Positions 1 to 7,658 of a DNA stretch of 12,871 nt are shown here, in pieces. A program made the translations under genes and the position numbers. Below the pieces are notes generated by a model. The model saw nothing but the letters and a program-made list of their open reading frames with translations, did no database searches and was not told the origin of the DNA. Every line of letters begins with the position of its first letter. Positions within the stretch are counted from its first letter, which is position 1. The DNA is from Eubacterium sp. UBA3720 (GTDB lineage Bacteria > Bacillota > Clostridia > Lachnospirales > Lachnospiraceae): the NCBI GenBank assembly GCA_002371335.1, contig DFHP01000066.1, positions 1-12,871 of the forward strand, read 5' to 3'.

Positions 1-899
1 GGCGCCACCTCGGGACAGAGCCTCTTTTTCTTTTCTGTTCCCCGGAGGCGTTCCAGCAAAAGGATCGGTTTATTAGGACCCCGCAGGATCTCCTCCTGTC
101 CCGGCAGTATACGGCATTCTCTCCGCACGGTTTCCATGTTTTTCAGCATCACAGCAAAGGGTTTGAAAGGACGGTTCTTCAGTTCACGCAGACGCCGCAC
201 GGCAGCCCCGTCTGCCGCGTCGCAGCATAGATGAAATCCTCCTATTCCTTTGACTGCGGCTATCTTCCCCTGACGGAGCATTTCCCTCGTATAAATAATG
301 GCGTCCCTGCCCCGGATATTTTTTCCGGCAATATATATTTCCGGTCCGCAGTCATTGCAGCATACCGGCTGCGCATGATAACGCCTTGTCTCCGGATGTG
401 TGTACTCCCATCCGCAGTCCGGGCACATGGGAAATTCGCTCATACTTGTCCTTACCCGGTCGTATGGCATGGAATCCAGGATCGTCAGCCTCGGACCGCA
501 GGCCGTACAGTTGATAAACGGATGCAGATATCTCCTGTCCTTCGGATCGTATAATTCCTTTGCGCATCTGGGGCAGATCGCAATATCCGGCGAGACAAAA
601 ATGTCTCCTTTTACTTTTTCACTTTCAATGATATTGAAGCTGCGTTCGTATAACGGTTCTTCTTCGTGCACTTCCGTCTTCAATATGGCAGACCGCTCGG
701 GAGCCTCTTCCCTGAGGCTTTTCAGGAATTCCCGGATTTTTTCATCCGGGCCTTCCGCGTGTATTTCCACGTAAGGTCCCTTATTGCAGACGCTTCCTCT
801 GACGCCTGTTTTTTTGGCTGTCCTTGATACGAAAGGCCTGAAACCCACGCCCTGCACGATACCGTATACAAGTATTTTTTTTCTCTCAAGTGTCGACAT
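1..899 (-). CDS. hypF: HypF, [NiFe]-hydrogenase maturation carbamoyltransferase (C-terminus beyond window)
   Basis: HypF turns carbamoyl phosphate into a carbamoyl group that HypE converts to the cyanide ligand of the [NiFe]-hydrogenase centre; it is cytoplasmic. The 299 complete codons visible show the family layout. An acylphosphatase domain covers about residues 1-90, with the GVGFRPF signature, Arg21 and Asn39. A double zinc finger follows: C109/C112, C131/C134, C159/C162 and C181/C184, with spacings 2-18-2-24-2-18-2 that match HypF exactly. A YrdC-like domain begins near residue 200 (motif KGIGGFHL). Full-length HypF is usually about 750 residues, so more than half lies outside the window. 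The ATG directly follows the TAA stop of the upstream permease gene, and its ribosome-binding site (GGGAG) lies inside that gene's end, so the two are probably co-transcribed. I am very sure of the family; whether other hyp genes follow cannot be seen. Confidence 0.96.
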   Translation of the reverse strand, partial: MSTLERKKILVYGIVQGVGFRPFVSRTAKKTGVRGSVCNKGPYVEIHAEGPDEKIREFLKSLREEAPERSAILKTEVHEEEPLYERSFNIIESEKVKGDIFVSPDIAICPRCAKELYDPKDRRYLHPFINCTACGPRLTILDSMPYDRVRTSMSEFPMCPDCGWEYTHPETRRYHAQPVCCNDCGPEIYIAGKNIRGRDAIIYTREMLRQGKIAAVKGIGGFHLCCDAADGAAVRRLRELKNRPFKPFAVMLKNMETVRRECRILPGQEEILRGPNKPILLLERLRGTEKKKRLCPEVA

Positions 900-1748
900 T
901 TATTTTCTCCCGTCAGCCCATCTGTATACAGCCGCTCCTATGATCAGGATATATCCGATCACGCTCAGCCCATCCGGCACCTCGCCCAGAAAGATCATTC
1001 CCAGCAACGCGGCAAAGACCACCTGCGAATAGTCAAAAACAGAGATCTCTTTTGCCGGCGCATACCGGTACGCGGCCGTTACATTGAGCTGTCCGCCCGC
1101 GGCGGCACATCCTGCCCCGAGAAGTATAAGGATCTGCTGCCAATTCATTGGATGATAGTCCAGGATCATAAACGGAAGGCAGAACAGTGTAGACATGACC
1201 GAGAAAAACATGATGATCACCGGTCCGCGTTCTCCGTGCTTGCCCAGTCTTCTGACGAAGGTATAGGCCATGCCTGCTCCAAGTCCGCCCGCTGCTCCCA
1301 CGACCGCGGGTACTGCCTTCATGGAGAAACTTGGCTTCATAACAAAAAGCGCTCCGCAAAATGCCACAAGAACTATGAGCCAGTCTTTTTTATACGCTTT
1401 TTCTTTCAGAATGAAAATCGACGCTATGATCGCAAAGAACGGCGATAGTTTGTTCAGCATATTTGCGTCCGCGATATGCATATGATCGATCGCATAGAAA
1501 TTGCATACGATCCCGATCGTTCCGCACACCGACCGGATCAGAAGCATTGGAACGCTTCCTTTTTTTATCTTAAACTTCTCCTCTGTTCCCGCGAGGATCA
1601 TGATGGCCATCAGTGAGGCGATCGCGTTCCTGAAAAAAGCCTTCTGCATTACCGGCAGATCTCCGGACATTTTTACCATGAAGCTCATCAGCGAAAAGAA
1701 GAACGCCGCCAGCAGAATATGAAAGATTCCTTTATTTTTATTGCTCAT
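900..1748 (-). CDS. EamA/DMT-family transporter, 10 membrane segments
   Basis: This is an integral membrane permease of the drug/metabolite transporter superfamily (EamA type). The 282-residue protein is almost wholly hydrophobic and has the family's two-repeat layout. The first half begins with GIFHILLAAFFFSLMSF and a conserved FFRN in the second segment; the second half ends with FLGEVPDGLSVIGYILIIGA, a typical final EamA pair. I chose the ATG at 1748 because it has GGAG seven bases upstream and puts the first membrane segment at the start. The longer frame back to 1859 would add 37 polar residues unlike the family. The substrate cannot be read from the sequence. The stop abuts the hypF start, so a hydrogenase-related solute is conceivable, but that is inference only. 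Confidence 0.9.
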   Translation of the reverse strand: MSNKNKGIFHILLAAFFFSLMSFMVKMSGDLPVMQKAFFRNAIASLMAIMILAGTEEKFKIKKGSVPMLLIRSVCGTIGIVCNFYAIDHMHIADANMLNKLSPFFAIIASIFILKEKAYKKDWLIVLVAFCGALFVMKPSFSMKAVPAVVGAAGGLGAGMAYTFVRRLGKHGERGPVIIMFFSVMSTLFCLPFMILDYHPMNWQQILILLGAGCAAAGGQLNVTAAYRYAPAKEISVFDYSQVVFAALLGMIFLGEVPDGLSVIGYILIIGAAVYRWADGRK

Positions 1749-1787
1749 GAAAATACTCCATTCCCGGTGACGCAATATTTGATACCG

Positions 1788-1836
1788 GCCGGATGCGCTC
1801 CGGCGCGGCTCCTGCGGCACCACCAAGGCTATTGTA
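1788..1836 (-). promoter_or_regulatory. Weak candidate promoter and leader hairpin ahead of the permease gene
   Basis: In the 203-bp gap between the lipoprotein and permease genes, the minus strand carries TACAAT (1831-1836) as a possible -10. No convincing -35 stands 17 bases upstream. The predicted leader has a perfect 6-bp hairpin, GCCGGA-GCGCA-TCCGGC (1788-1804), with no T-tract, so it is not a terminator. A 10-bp direct repeat (CCTGCCTGCT at 1874-1883 and 1904-1913) lies further upstream. I see no clear terminator after the lipoprotein gene, so readthrough from the kinase operon is possible. Confidence 0.25.
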
Positions 1837-1951
1837 TCACAAACATAAAATCCTGGCACTCATCCGGAACTCTCCTGCCTGCTGATGATGTAAAGTCTTT
1901 TTGCCTGCCTGCTTCTGTCCGGGTTTTATTTTCGGATCTGCCGGCGATATC

Positions 1952-2839
1952 CTACAGGGAGAAAAACTGCTCTATCTCCGCAGGAACATCCTTAGCCAGA
2001 CCCGAATATGCTATGGTATCCGTATCCTTCATCGTAAAATAAATCTGCCAGCGATCCTTCAAACCTGCTGCATTTTCACTTCCGCAAAATTTCTTCCATG
2101 CATCCCATTCGATCTCTTTCAGGATCTGCGATGCTTTCTCACTTTTTTGCTGAGTGAGGAACTCTGCCGGCGTATACCTGTCGATACCTCCTTCCAGCAG
2201 ATTCATCCCATCTCCATCATATATACACTGCATTCCAATATCAATGATCCGGCTTTTCTCATAAGTCTCTTCTTTTTTCACCACCACTATACTGCGGATG
2301 TCGCGCACATTTTCTTCCTTCAGGTACTTTCCACCGGCGACCGCATATTCTATATATCCGTAGTCAGGATAGCTTTTCTGATTTTTTAATTTGTAGCTTT
2401 TTACCAGATGATGCAGGTCATATAAAAAAACCGTATCCTTAGTGAGACCATATGTTTTCACAAAGGCATCCACATTCAGGTCCTTCATTTCCTCCGCTGT
2501 AAGTCCGCCGATCTCCCTGAGCTGTTCAGCGGTCAGATATGTTTTTATTTCTTCCTCATCTTCCCGGCTGCTGTTTTTAATGTTTTTTTCCATGTTATTA
2601 CTGTCTTCTCCTGACTGCTCCTTTCCTGTTCTACCCTGTCCCGTTTTATCCTGGCCTGTTTTATCCTGATCTTCCGATACCTCCTGATCTTCCCTGCTTT
2701 TTTCAATGCCGCTTTGTGTCACGGATAAGTCAACAGATTTCTCCATATCTGACGTCCTTCCGCATCCGCTAAGACAGAAGGATAATATCATTACCGCTGC
2801 TGCGGTTTTCATTAAAGATGTCCGATAATTAAAAATCAT
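1952..2839 (-). CDS. Lipoprotein of unknown function, third gene of the kinase operon
   Basis: The 295-residue protein has a lipoprotein signal: a short basic start, a hydrophobic stretch (residues 11-22) and the lipobox LSGC, so Cys26 would be lipid-modified and the mature protein tethered outside the membrane. Residues 27-98 are a hydrophilic, low-complexity linker rich in E, D, K, Q and S, including a pentapeptide repeat. Residues 100-295 look folded and mixed alpha/beta (for example YLTAEQLREIGGLTAEEM). I do not recognise the family. The ATG at 2839 has a strong AGGAG seven bases upstream and overlaps the TGA stop of the preceding gene as ATGA, which favours translational coupling; the internal ATG at 2812 has no comparable site. 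Its position after a receptor-type kinase and a surface protein suggests a role in the same envelope process, which is inference. Confidence 0.85.
   Translation of the reverse strand: MIFNYRTSLMKTAAAVMILSFCLSGCGRTSDMEKSVDLSVTQSGIEKSREDQEVSEDQDKTGQDKTGQGRTGKEQSGEDSNNMEKNIKNSSREDEEEIKTYLTAEQLREIGGLTAEEMKDLNVDAFVKTYGLTKDTVFLYDLHHLVKSYKLKNQKSYPDYGYIEYAVAGGKYLKEENVRDIRSIVVVKKEETYEKSRIIDIGMQCIYDGDGMNLLEGGIDRYTPAEFLTQQKSEKASQILKEIEWDAWKKFCGSENAAGLKDRWQIYFTMKDTDTIAYSGLAKDVPAEIEQFFSL
2621..2665 (-). repeat. Pentapeptide repeat in the lipoprotein linker
   Basis: Three tandem 15-bp units encode DKTGQ, DKTGQ and GRTGK (residues 59-73). The first two are identical in protein and nearly so in DNA. They sit in the flexible stalk between the lipidated Cys26 and the folded domain, a place where slippage can change stalk length. 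Confidence 0.75.
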
Positions 2840-5679
2840 ATGCCTTCTCCTTTCTGAACGTCATGTTTTTTCTTTTTTCCGAAGCGTTTTCGGCCTCCCA
2901 AAGCCACACCCGCTGCCGCAGGGACAACCATGGCAATGACCGACAGAACAGACGGGATCTGCCCGGGCAAAGTGTTCTCTCCTTCTCTTCCGATAGTCCC
3001 TTTAGTCCTGCCGGAAAACGGGCTTGAAAAAGGAATCCCTTCCGGCAGCTGCAGCGCACCGCTCAGAATGCCTCCTTCATTTTTTGTCACCAGAACATCT
3101 CTGCAGAAAGAAAACGGAGGCTTCCATATATAATTTCCGTTTATGTCTTTCTCATCGGTATCCAGGACGTTCCCTGCCTGATCGGAGAGAACGAAACGTA
3201 TGTGGTGCTTCCCCTCCTCCAGCTTCAACGAATCCGTATAATGGATATTATCCCGGAATCGCTCTTTGCAAAGAACCTCCTTTTCATCCGCAAAAACCTT
3301 CACATAAGACAGTCCAAAGGCGTCGAAGGCGGAAAAGGTTATCTTTCCGTCATCGACTTCCTTTTTCTCCGAACCGGTGATGCTTTGCAGCAACGGGGCT
3401 GTTCCGTCCACGCAAAAGAACATCGGATCCGCGAGATTCCGAAGGCTTGATGAATAGTTTCCGGCCAGATCCTCCGACGAGACCGACACCCGGTAAACGC
3501 CGTCTTTTCGGAAATTCTCCTTTGAAATCACATATGCGTATGAGTGCCATCCGCTCATGGGAAGTGCCCGGTCTCCATTTTCCTCCGGATCGGATCCTGA
3601 TGCGGATTCCGGAGATATCTCCCTTACCTCATACCGGGCGTCTGTTATTGACTGCCCGCCGCGGACGATCTCGGCTTCTCCCGTACCCTGTCTGATCCCC
3701 GCCGGATTTATCTCATAAAACAGGAGATCCTCATCTACCGATCGGACGAAATTGTTTTTTATTCCGCCAAACCCGCCTCCGGTCCGGAATTTTGATCCAA
3801 ACCGGTCGATCACAAAATCCAGCTTCTCTTCCTCCCTGTTCCCTGCCAGGTCTCTGGCTTCGACCAGGAGTCTGTAACGGCCGTCGGCCTCTTCACCTCC
3901 GGTAAAATGCAGAAAGCTCGCTCTTCCGGACATATTATTGTCTGTCAGAAATTCGGAAGTCACATTTTCCGTTTTTTCGTCCGACCCGGTTCTATAAATA
4001 CTGATTCGGCTTTCTGCAGGATGGAGATCATTAATTCTGATGGTCCCTGTCATACTGCCGGCATAGATTCCCCCATCCTTCAGACCTGATATTTCCAGCT
4101 GATCGATCTTTGTGTCGATGACAAAATTTTCAGGATCCCGGGTGCCCGGTGCGTAACGGATCTGCCGACATGTGTTTCCGGCTGCATCTGTGATATCAAT
4201 CTTTAAACTATATTCATCGTCCTCCGAAAATTTAACTCTGCATGAGTAAATCTTTTTCCCCGCATCATCCACTCCCTTAAGCAGCCAGTCCTCAATGATG
4301 ACCGGCGTTCCTTCAGTTCCCCGGGCTTTGATAATGCTTCTTTCTCTGTCGAAATTATTCTCGTGCACCCTGATTTCTGCCGTGCGGGCCGCATTATAAT
4401 ATTTTTCATTTTCAGGTTCGTTCAGATCAAAGAACACCTCCGTCGCAGGCGCTTCGCCGTCAATATAAAACTGCAGCTCCCGGATCCCCGTCAGCCTTCC
4501 TGACCGGTCATAAAACCCGAATTTAACCGAAACTTCATTTTGCTCTGCACGCAGATAAACTGTACCCTTCATCTTTGTGATTAGGTTTTCATCCGTTTCC
4601 AGAATTTCCCATCCGCTGCAGCTGCTGCCGGGTCTCAGGTTTTTATCCTGATTCAGCGGGATTTCCGCCTCCGGATCCGCTCCCGAATAAAACGACGCTC
4701 CGGCCGTTTCCATCCCCACACTTCCGATGCCGGAAAAGTAATTCTCAAGAGTCACCGTGACAGGAATCGTATCGTTTATATAAATTTCTTCACCTTGTTC
4801 ATTTATGCCATCTGCGGGCACTGCCGGAACCGCACTGATCGACCCGGGAATGCCCGCGTCTTCTCCGTTTCCGGTCACGAAGCCCTCTGTGTATACCGGT
4901 GTTCCGTGATTACCGCAGCAGTCATACGGTTCGGCTTCTATTCTTCCCCGAAAAACATCGGGAAGCCCGAACTGAAGCATGTATTTCCTGCAGACCTTAT
5001 CGTCATTTTCCGTAGCTTTTATTTCTGCCTGCAGCAGCGCCTCCTCCAGACGCTCTTCACCTCCGCCTCCGGCGTCCTGAAACGTCAGTTTTACAAACGT
5101 TCTGCTTTCACAGCGATGTCTGCTTTCCGTTGTATTTTCGGTGTCTGCGGTATTTTCTACATCTGCGCCGCTCCCTCTCTCATCGCCTTTACCGTCGATT
5201 GTACTTTCAGTATCATCTTTGCTCTCCTGCTGTGCGCCGGCGTCTGTGATTATTATGGTGCACCATGCCGCTTCCGGAAAAAAGTGCCGGTATCCTGCGG
5301 CAGCTTCCGGTCCTGCCTCACTTTTATAATTCTGCCCTCCGCTCTGAAAAAAAATCTCTGTGATTTCAGGCGGAGTTTCGTCTCTATCACAGCTTTCCTC
5401 ACTTGTGTCATCTGTTTTTTCCGGCTCCGGCTTTAACACAGTTCTCATACCTGCAGTCTTTGCGCTGTATGTTTTACCCCTCATTCCAGAGTTTTTAAAT
5501 TGAATCCTTGTACCCGCTTTTGCGAAACGAGCCTCAGCTCCCGATTCCATGGAACGAAACTCCGTCCCCGGTTCCGAGAAACGAAACTCCGTCCCCGGTT
5601 CCGCGGGGCGGCTTCCGGGCAGCATCGCTGCCGCGAGCATGATCATGATGCATTTATGTATGTGTTTGCTTTTTGGCAT
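2836..5679 (-). CDS. Large secreted Ig-like-repeat surface protein with C-terminal membrane anchor
   Basis: The 947-residue protein has a basic N-terminus and hydrophobic stretch (residues 10-20) that fit a signal peptide, then a nonapeptide repeat (27-62) and an acidic low-complexity region (about 80-200). Most of the rest resembles tandem bacterial Ig-like beta-sandwich domains. A D-x-AGN motif recurs four times (DAAGN, DLAGN, DLAGN, DQAGN) and domain starts of the type IDGEAP or VDGTAP recur. Residues 909-927 form a membrane segment followed by a Lys/Arg-rich tail (RKRFGKKKK), so the bulk should lie outside the cell. There is no LPxTG motif. The start is five bases after the kinase stop. 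Its own ribosome site is poor (AGGA only three bases away; GGAGG about 16 away), so coupled translation is likely. The precise function is unknown; adhesin, ligand-binding scaffold and kinase partner are all possible. Confidence 0.88.
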   Translation of the reverse strand: MPKSKHIHKCIMIMLAAAMLPGSRPAEPGTEFRFSEPGTEFRSMESGAEARFAKAGTRIQFKNSGMRGKTYSAKTAGMRTVLKPEPEKTDDTSEESCDRDETPPEITEIFFQSGGQNYKSEAGPEAAAGYRHFFPEAAWCTIIITDAGAQQESKDDTESTIDGKGDERGSGADVENTADTENTTESRHRCESRTFVKLTFQDAGGGGEERLEEALLQAEIKATENDDKVCRKYMLQFGLPDVFRGRIEAEPYDCCGNHGTPVYTEGFVTGNGEDAGIPGSISAVPAVPADGINEQGEEIYINDTIPVTVTLENYFSGIGSVGMETAGASFYSGADPEAEIPLNQDKNLRPGSSCSGWEILETDENLITKMKGTVYLRAEQNEVSVKFGFYDRSGRLTGIRELQFYIDGEAPATEVFFDLNEPENEKYYNAARTAEIRVHENNFDRERSIIKARGTEGTPVIIEDWLLKGVDDAGKKIYSCRVKFSEDDEYSLKIDITDAAGNTCRQIRYAPGTRDPENFVIDTKIDQLEISGLKDGGIYAGSMTGTIRINDLHPAESRISIYRTGSDEKTENVTSEFLTDNNMSGRASFLHFTGGEEADGRYRLLVEARDLAGNREEEKLDFVIDRFGSKFRTGGGFGGIKNNFVRSVDEDLLFYEINPAGIRQGTGEAEIVRGGQSITDARYEVREISPESASGSDPEENGDRALPMSGWHSYAYVISKENFRKDGVYRVSVSSEDLAGNYSSSLRNLADPMFFCVDGTAPLLQSITGSEKKEVDDGKITFSAFDAFGLSYVKVFADEKEVLCKERFRDNIHYTDSLKLEEGKHHIRFVLSDQAGNVLDTDEKDINGNYIWKPPFSFCRDVLVTKNEGGILSGALQLPEGIPFSSPFSGRTKGTIGREGENTLPGQIPSVLSVIAMVVPAAAGVALGGRKRFGKKKKHDVQKGEGI
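5494..5601 (-). repeat. Nonapeptide (27-bp) repeat at the mature N-terminus of the Ig-like protein
   Basis: Four degenerate 9-residue units follow the predicted signal peptide: EPGTEFRFS, EPGTEFRSM, ESGAEARFA and KAGTRIQFK (residues 27-62). At DNA level the first two units share a perfect 24-bp match repeated at 27-bp spacing (5553-5576 and 5580-5603), so that duplication is recent while the others have diverged. Confidence 0.85.
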
Positions 5680-5684
5680 ATGTC

Positions 5685-7385
5685 CTATGAGCTTTCCTCC
5701 ATTTCAAGTTTTTCGATCCGTGCGGCGGTCGTTTCTGTTATTTCCTTTTTCATTTCCAGACAATCTTTCCGGGTCACGTCTACCCTGTCCGCTTTTTGTG
5801 ATATCTTTCGCATTACATCTGTTATTTCCTCCGCTCTCATCCCGGCAAGGAGCATTCCCGCGGACTGTGAATAAAGTATTTTTCCAAGCTCGTCAAGGAA
5901 ACTAAGGCGGCTGTAAGGATGATCTGAGGATATGTCGTTTTCTCTATCATCAAGGCAGTTTTCAATCGAAAGAAGCAGATCTCTGTAGTCTTGCGCTCCC
6001 GGCTGGTCCATTTTTACGCCGGGCAGCACATAATTGCGATAAAAGGACGCGAGAAGGACAAAATCTTCCGCTTCTTTTCCACTGTCCTTTACCTCTTCTA
6101 ACCAGGGTTCCGCCATCAAAAGTCTGGTCTGAAAATCTTCGCTGCCTTTGTACATATATATGTACATTTTTCCAAGATAAAGAATGAGATCTTCGTATCC
6201 TTCCTGTGTTTTCAAATCCTCCCTGCTGCTTTCAATATATGCGCTGATCTCTGCGCTCTCTTCGCTGCCAAAACAGTCATTTTCCTCATACAGCCTCAGC
6301 AATTCCTTATATGCCGCCGGATCCTCCGGTCTGAGCCGGATCGCCGACCTGCAGTTTTCAATTTTATATTCCGGTGACTGTGATCCTGAATAATGGATCA
6401 GCTGATGATACTCCCTTTCATCAGCGAAAAGGGAAGTCCCCTGTATCATGATGTGTCCGCCTGAACACATAAGTAAGATAAACAGCACCCCTGCAAGGAT
6501 GTACTGCCTTTGTTTTTTATGAAATGTAAGATGTGTGATAGGTTCCGTTATGGCAGGAATAACAGAATAGCTGCCTCTGACGGACGAAAGCCTCTGCAGT
6601 TCATTTTCAAGTTCCGCACAGCTCCCAAATCTTCTCTCCGGATCCTGTTCCGTACATCTGTGAAGGATCCTGCACAGGGCTTTTTTCTTTCTTTTTCCCA
6701 TCTCCGGACATGCTTCCAGCATTCGCCGGAGCGTCATCCCGAGAGAATAGATATCCGTACGGCAGTCTGTCTGACCCTTTCCATACTGTTCGGGGGCCGC
6801 AAATCCCGGCGTTCCCAACGTTTCCGTGTCTGACAGCTTCCCCTTTGTGTATCTTCTGGCAATGCCGAAATCGATCAGGTGAATCTCTCCGCCGGATCCT
6901 GTTATGACATGTCCCGGCTTCATATCTCTGAATATGACAGGCGGATCCTGCGAATGAAGATATTCAAGCACTTCGCATATCTGAATCCCGGTCCGGAAAA
7001 ATTCCTCCGGCGAAAGCGGCCTTCCGCTCTCGAGGATCTCCTCCAGAGACAGCCCCGTGATATATTCCATGACCATATAGAGATTCTGCTCTTCTTCACC
7101 TGTTCCCTTTAAGATATCTGCGATCATGGGGATCGCGGGATGATTCAACTGTTTGAGAAGATCAGCCTCGGCATAAAGCTTCTGCTGCCACTTGCGGATC
7201 TCATTCTCCGGGCCGCGGGTCGGGCCCGGACCTTCACAGCATGAAGCTGTTCTGATCTCCTTCACCGCCCAATTCCTTTCAAGATGCCTGTCCCAGACCA
7301 GATAGACCTTTGAGGAACCGCCGTTCCCGATTTCCCTGATGATCTCATATCGGTCATCAAGGATTTTTCCTTTAATAATACTCAC
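5685..7385 (-). CDS. Membrane Hanks-type Ser/Thr protein kinase with extracytoplasmic TPR-like domain
   Basis: The 566-residue protein begins with a kinase domain (about 12-270). It has the glycine loop GNGGSSKV (21-27 region), VK with Lys42, Glu73 of helix C, catalytic loop FRDMKPGH (Asp154, Lys156), IDFG (Asp172) and AAPE (197-199). The His of HRD is Phe, as in many bacterial kinases. The usual metal-binding Asn of the loop is His159, which is unusual. One membrane segment follows (about 295-313). Residues 314-566 should lie outside and are helical, with TPR-like stretches (AIRLRPEDPAAYKEL). There are no PASTA repeats, so this is not the PrkC/PknB cell-wall sensor. The start is GTG, with AAAGGGG nine bases upstream. 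It is the first gene of an operon with the Ig-like protein and the lipoprotein, which suggests it senses or controls the envelope. Confidence 0.93.
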   Translation of the reverse strand: MSIIKGKILDDRYEIIREIGNGGSSKVYLVWDRHLERNWAVKEIRTASCCEGPGPTRGPENEIRKWQQKLYAEADLLKQLNHPAIPMIADILKGTGEEEQNLYMVMEYITGLSLEEILESGRPLSPEEFFRTGIQICEVLEYLHSQDPPVIFRDMKPGHVITGSGGEIHLIDFGIARRYTKGKLSDTETLGTPGFAAPEQYGKGQTDCRTDIYSLGMTLRRMLEACPEMGKRKKKALCRILHRCTEQDPERRFGSCAELENELQRLSSVRGSYSVIPAITEPITHLTFHKKQRQYILAGVLFILLMCSGGHIMIQGTSLFADEREYHQLIHYSGSQSPEYKIENCRSAIRLRPEDPAAYKELLRLYEENDCFGSEESAEISAYIESSREDLKTQEGYEDLILYLGKMYIYMYKGSEDFQTRLLMAEPWLEEVKDSGKEAEDFVLLASFYRNYVLPGVKMDQPGAQDYRDLLLSIENCLDDRENDISSDHPYSRLSFLDELGKILYSQSAGMLLAGMRAEEITDVMRKISQKADRVDVTRKDCLEMKKEITETTAARIEKLEMEESS

Positions 7386-7450
7386 TCAAAACCGCCCCTT
7401 TAATACATTATCCAACCTCCGTTTCCGGTTAATTTCCTTATGTTAACTTT

Positions 7451-7479
7451 ATGATACCTTCCCATCCAAAGCTCGTCAA
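7451..7479 (-). promoter_or_regulatory. Promoter of the kinase operon
   Basis: On the minus strand TTGACG (7474-7479) and TATCAT (7451-7456) are separated by exactly 17 bases, a near-consensus housekeeping promoter. It lies directly after the terminator of the PurF-like gene and gives a leader of roughly 60 bases ending in the AAAGGGG ribosome site and GTG start. An imperfect inverted repeat, GTTAA...TTAAC, spans the expected transcription start and could be an operator. Confidence 0.75.
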
Positions 7480-7505
7480 TAACTCCGGCGGACACATTAA
7501 CACAT

Positions 7506-7524
7506 AGCGAACCGGACTTTGCGC
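7506..7524 (-). repeat. 19-nt motif shared with the 165-bp tandem repeats
   Basis: The plus-strand sequence AGCGAACCGGACTTTGCGC occurs here and, without mismatch, at 12102-12120 and 12267-12285 inside the tandem repeat array. It lies between the PurF-like terminator and the kinase promoter. A 19-base exact match in a 12.9-kb window is very unlikely by chance, so this is probably a fragment or relative of the same repeat family. Confidence 0.8.
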
Positions 7525-7529
7525 ACGAA

Positions 7530-7573
7530 AAAAAACCGGCGCAGCCACTACTACGTGGCTGCGCCGGTTTTTT
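7530..7573 (-). terminator. Intrinsic terminator of the PurF-like gene
   Basis: A perfect 13-bp GC-rich stem (7536-7548 with 7555-7567) and 6-base loop is flanked by A and T tracts that extend pairing to 19 bp. On the minus strand it ends in a run of eight T. It stands about 85 bases after the PurF-like stop and separates that gene from the kinase promoter. The tracts on both sides mean it could also work in the other direction. Confidence 0.95.
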
Positions 7574-7658
7574 CAGAGATAGAAACTCCCTATATGAAAC
7601 CGTCTTTCGACAGCTGCTTTTTTATTCCATATGTTTTCTGTCTTATCTGCCTTAACGG

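Noticed and set aside
1749..1859. Longer N-terminus for the permease (start at 1859)
   Set aside because: The added 37 residues are polar and unlike the family, while ATG 1748 has a proper ribosome site and begins just before the first membrane segment.
1901..2389. Plus-strand 162-codon frame opposite the lipoprotein gene
   Set aside because: Antisense shadow with no Shine-Dalgarno; the minus-strand lipoprotein has a lipobox, a strong ribosome site and operon context.
4795..5436. Plus-strand 213-codon frame opposite the Ig-like gene
   Set aside because: No ribosome site, Cys/Phe-rich composition and no recognisable domain; it is a shadow of a well-supported gene.
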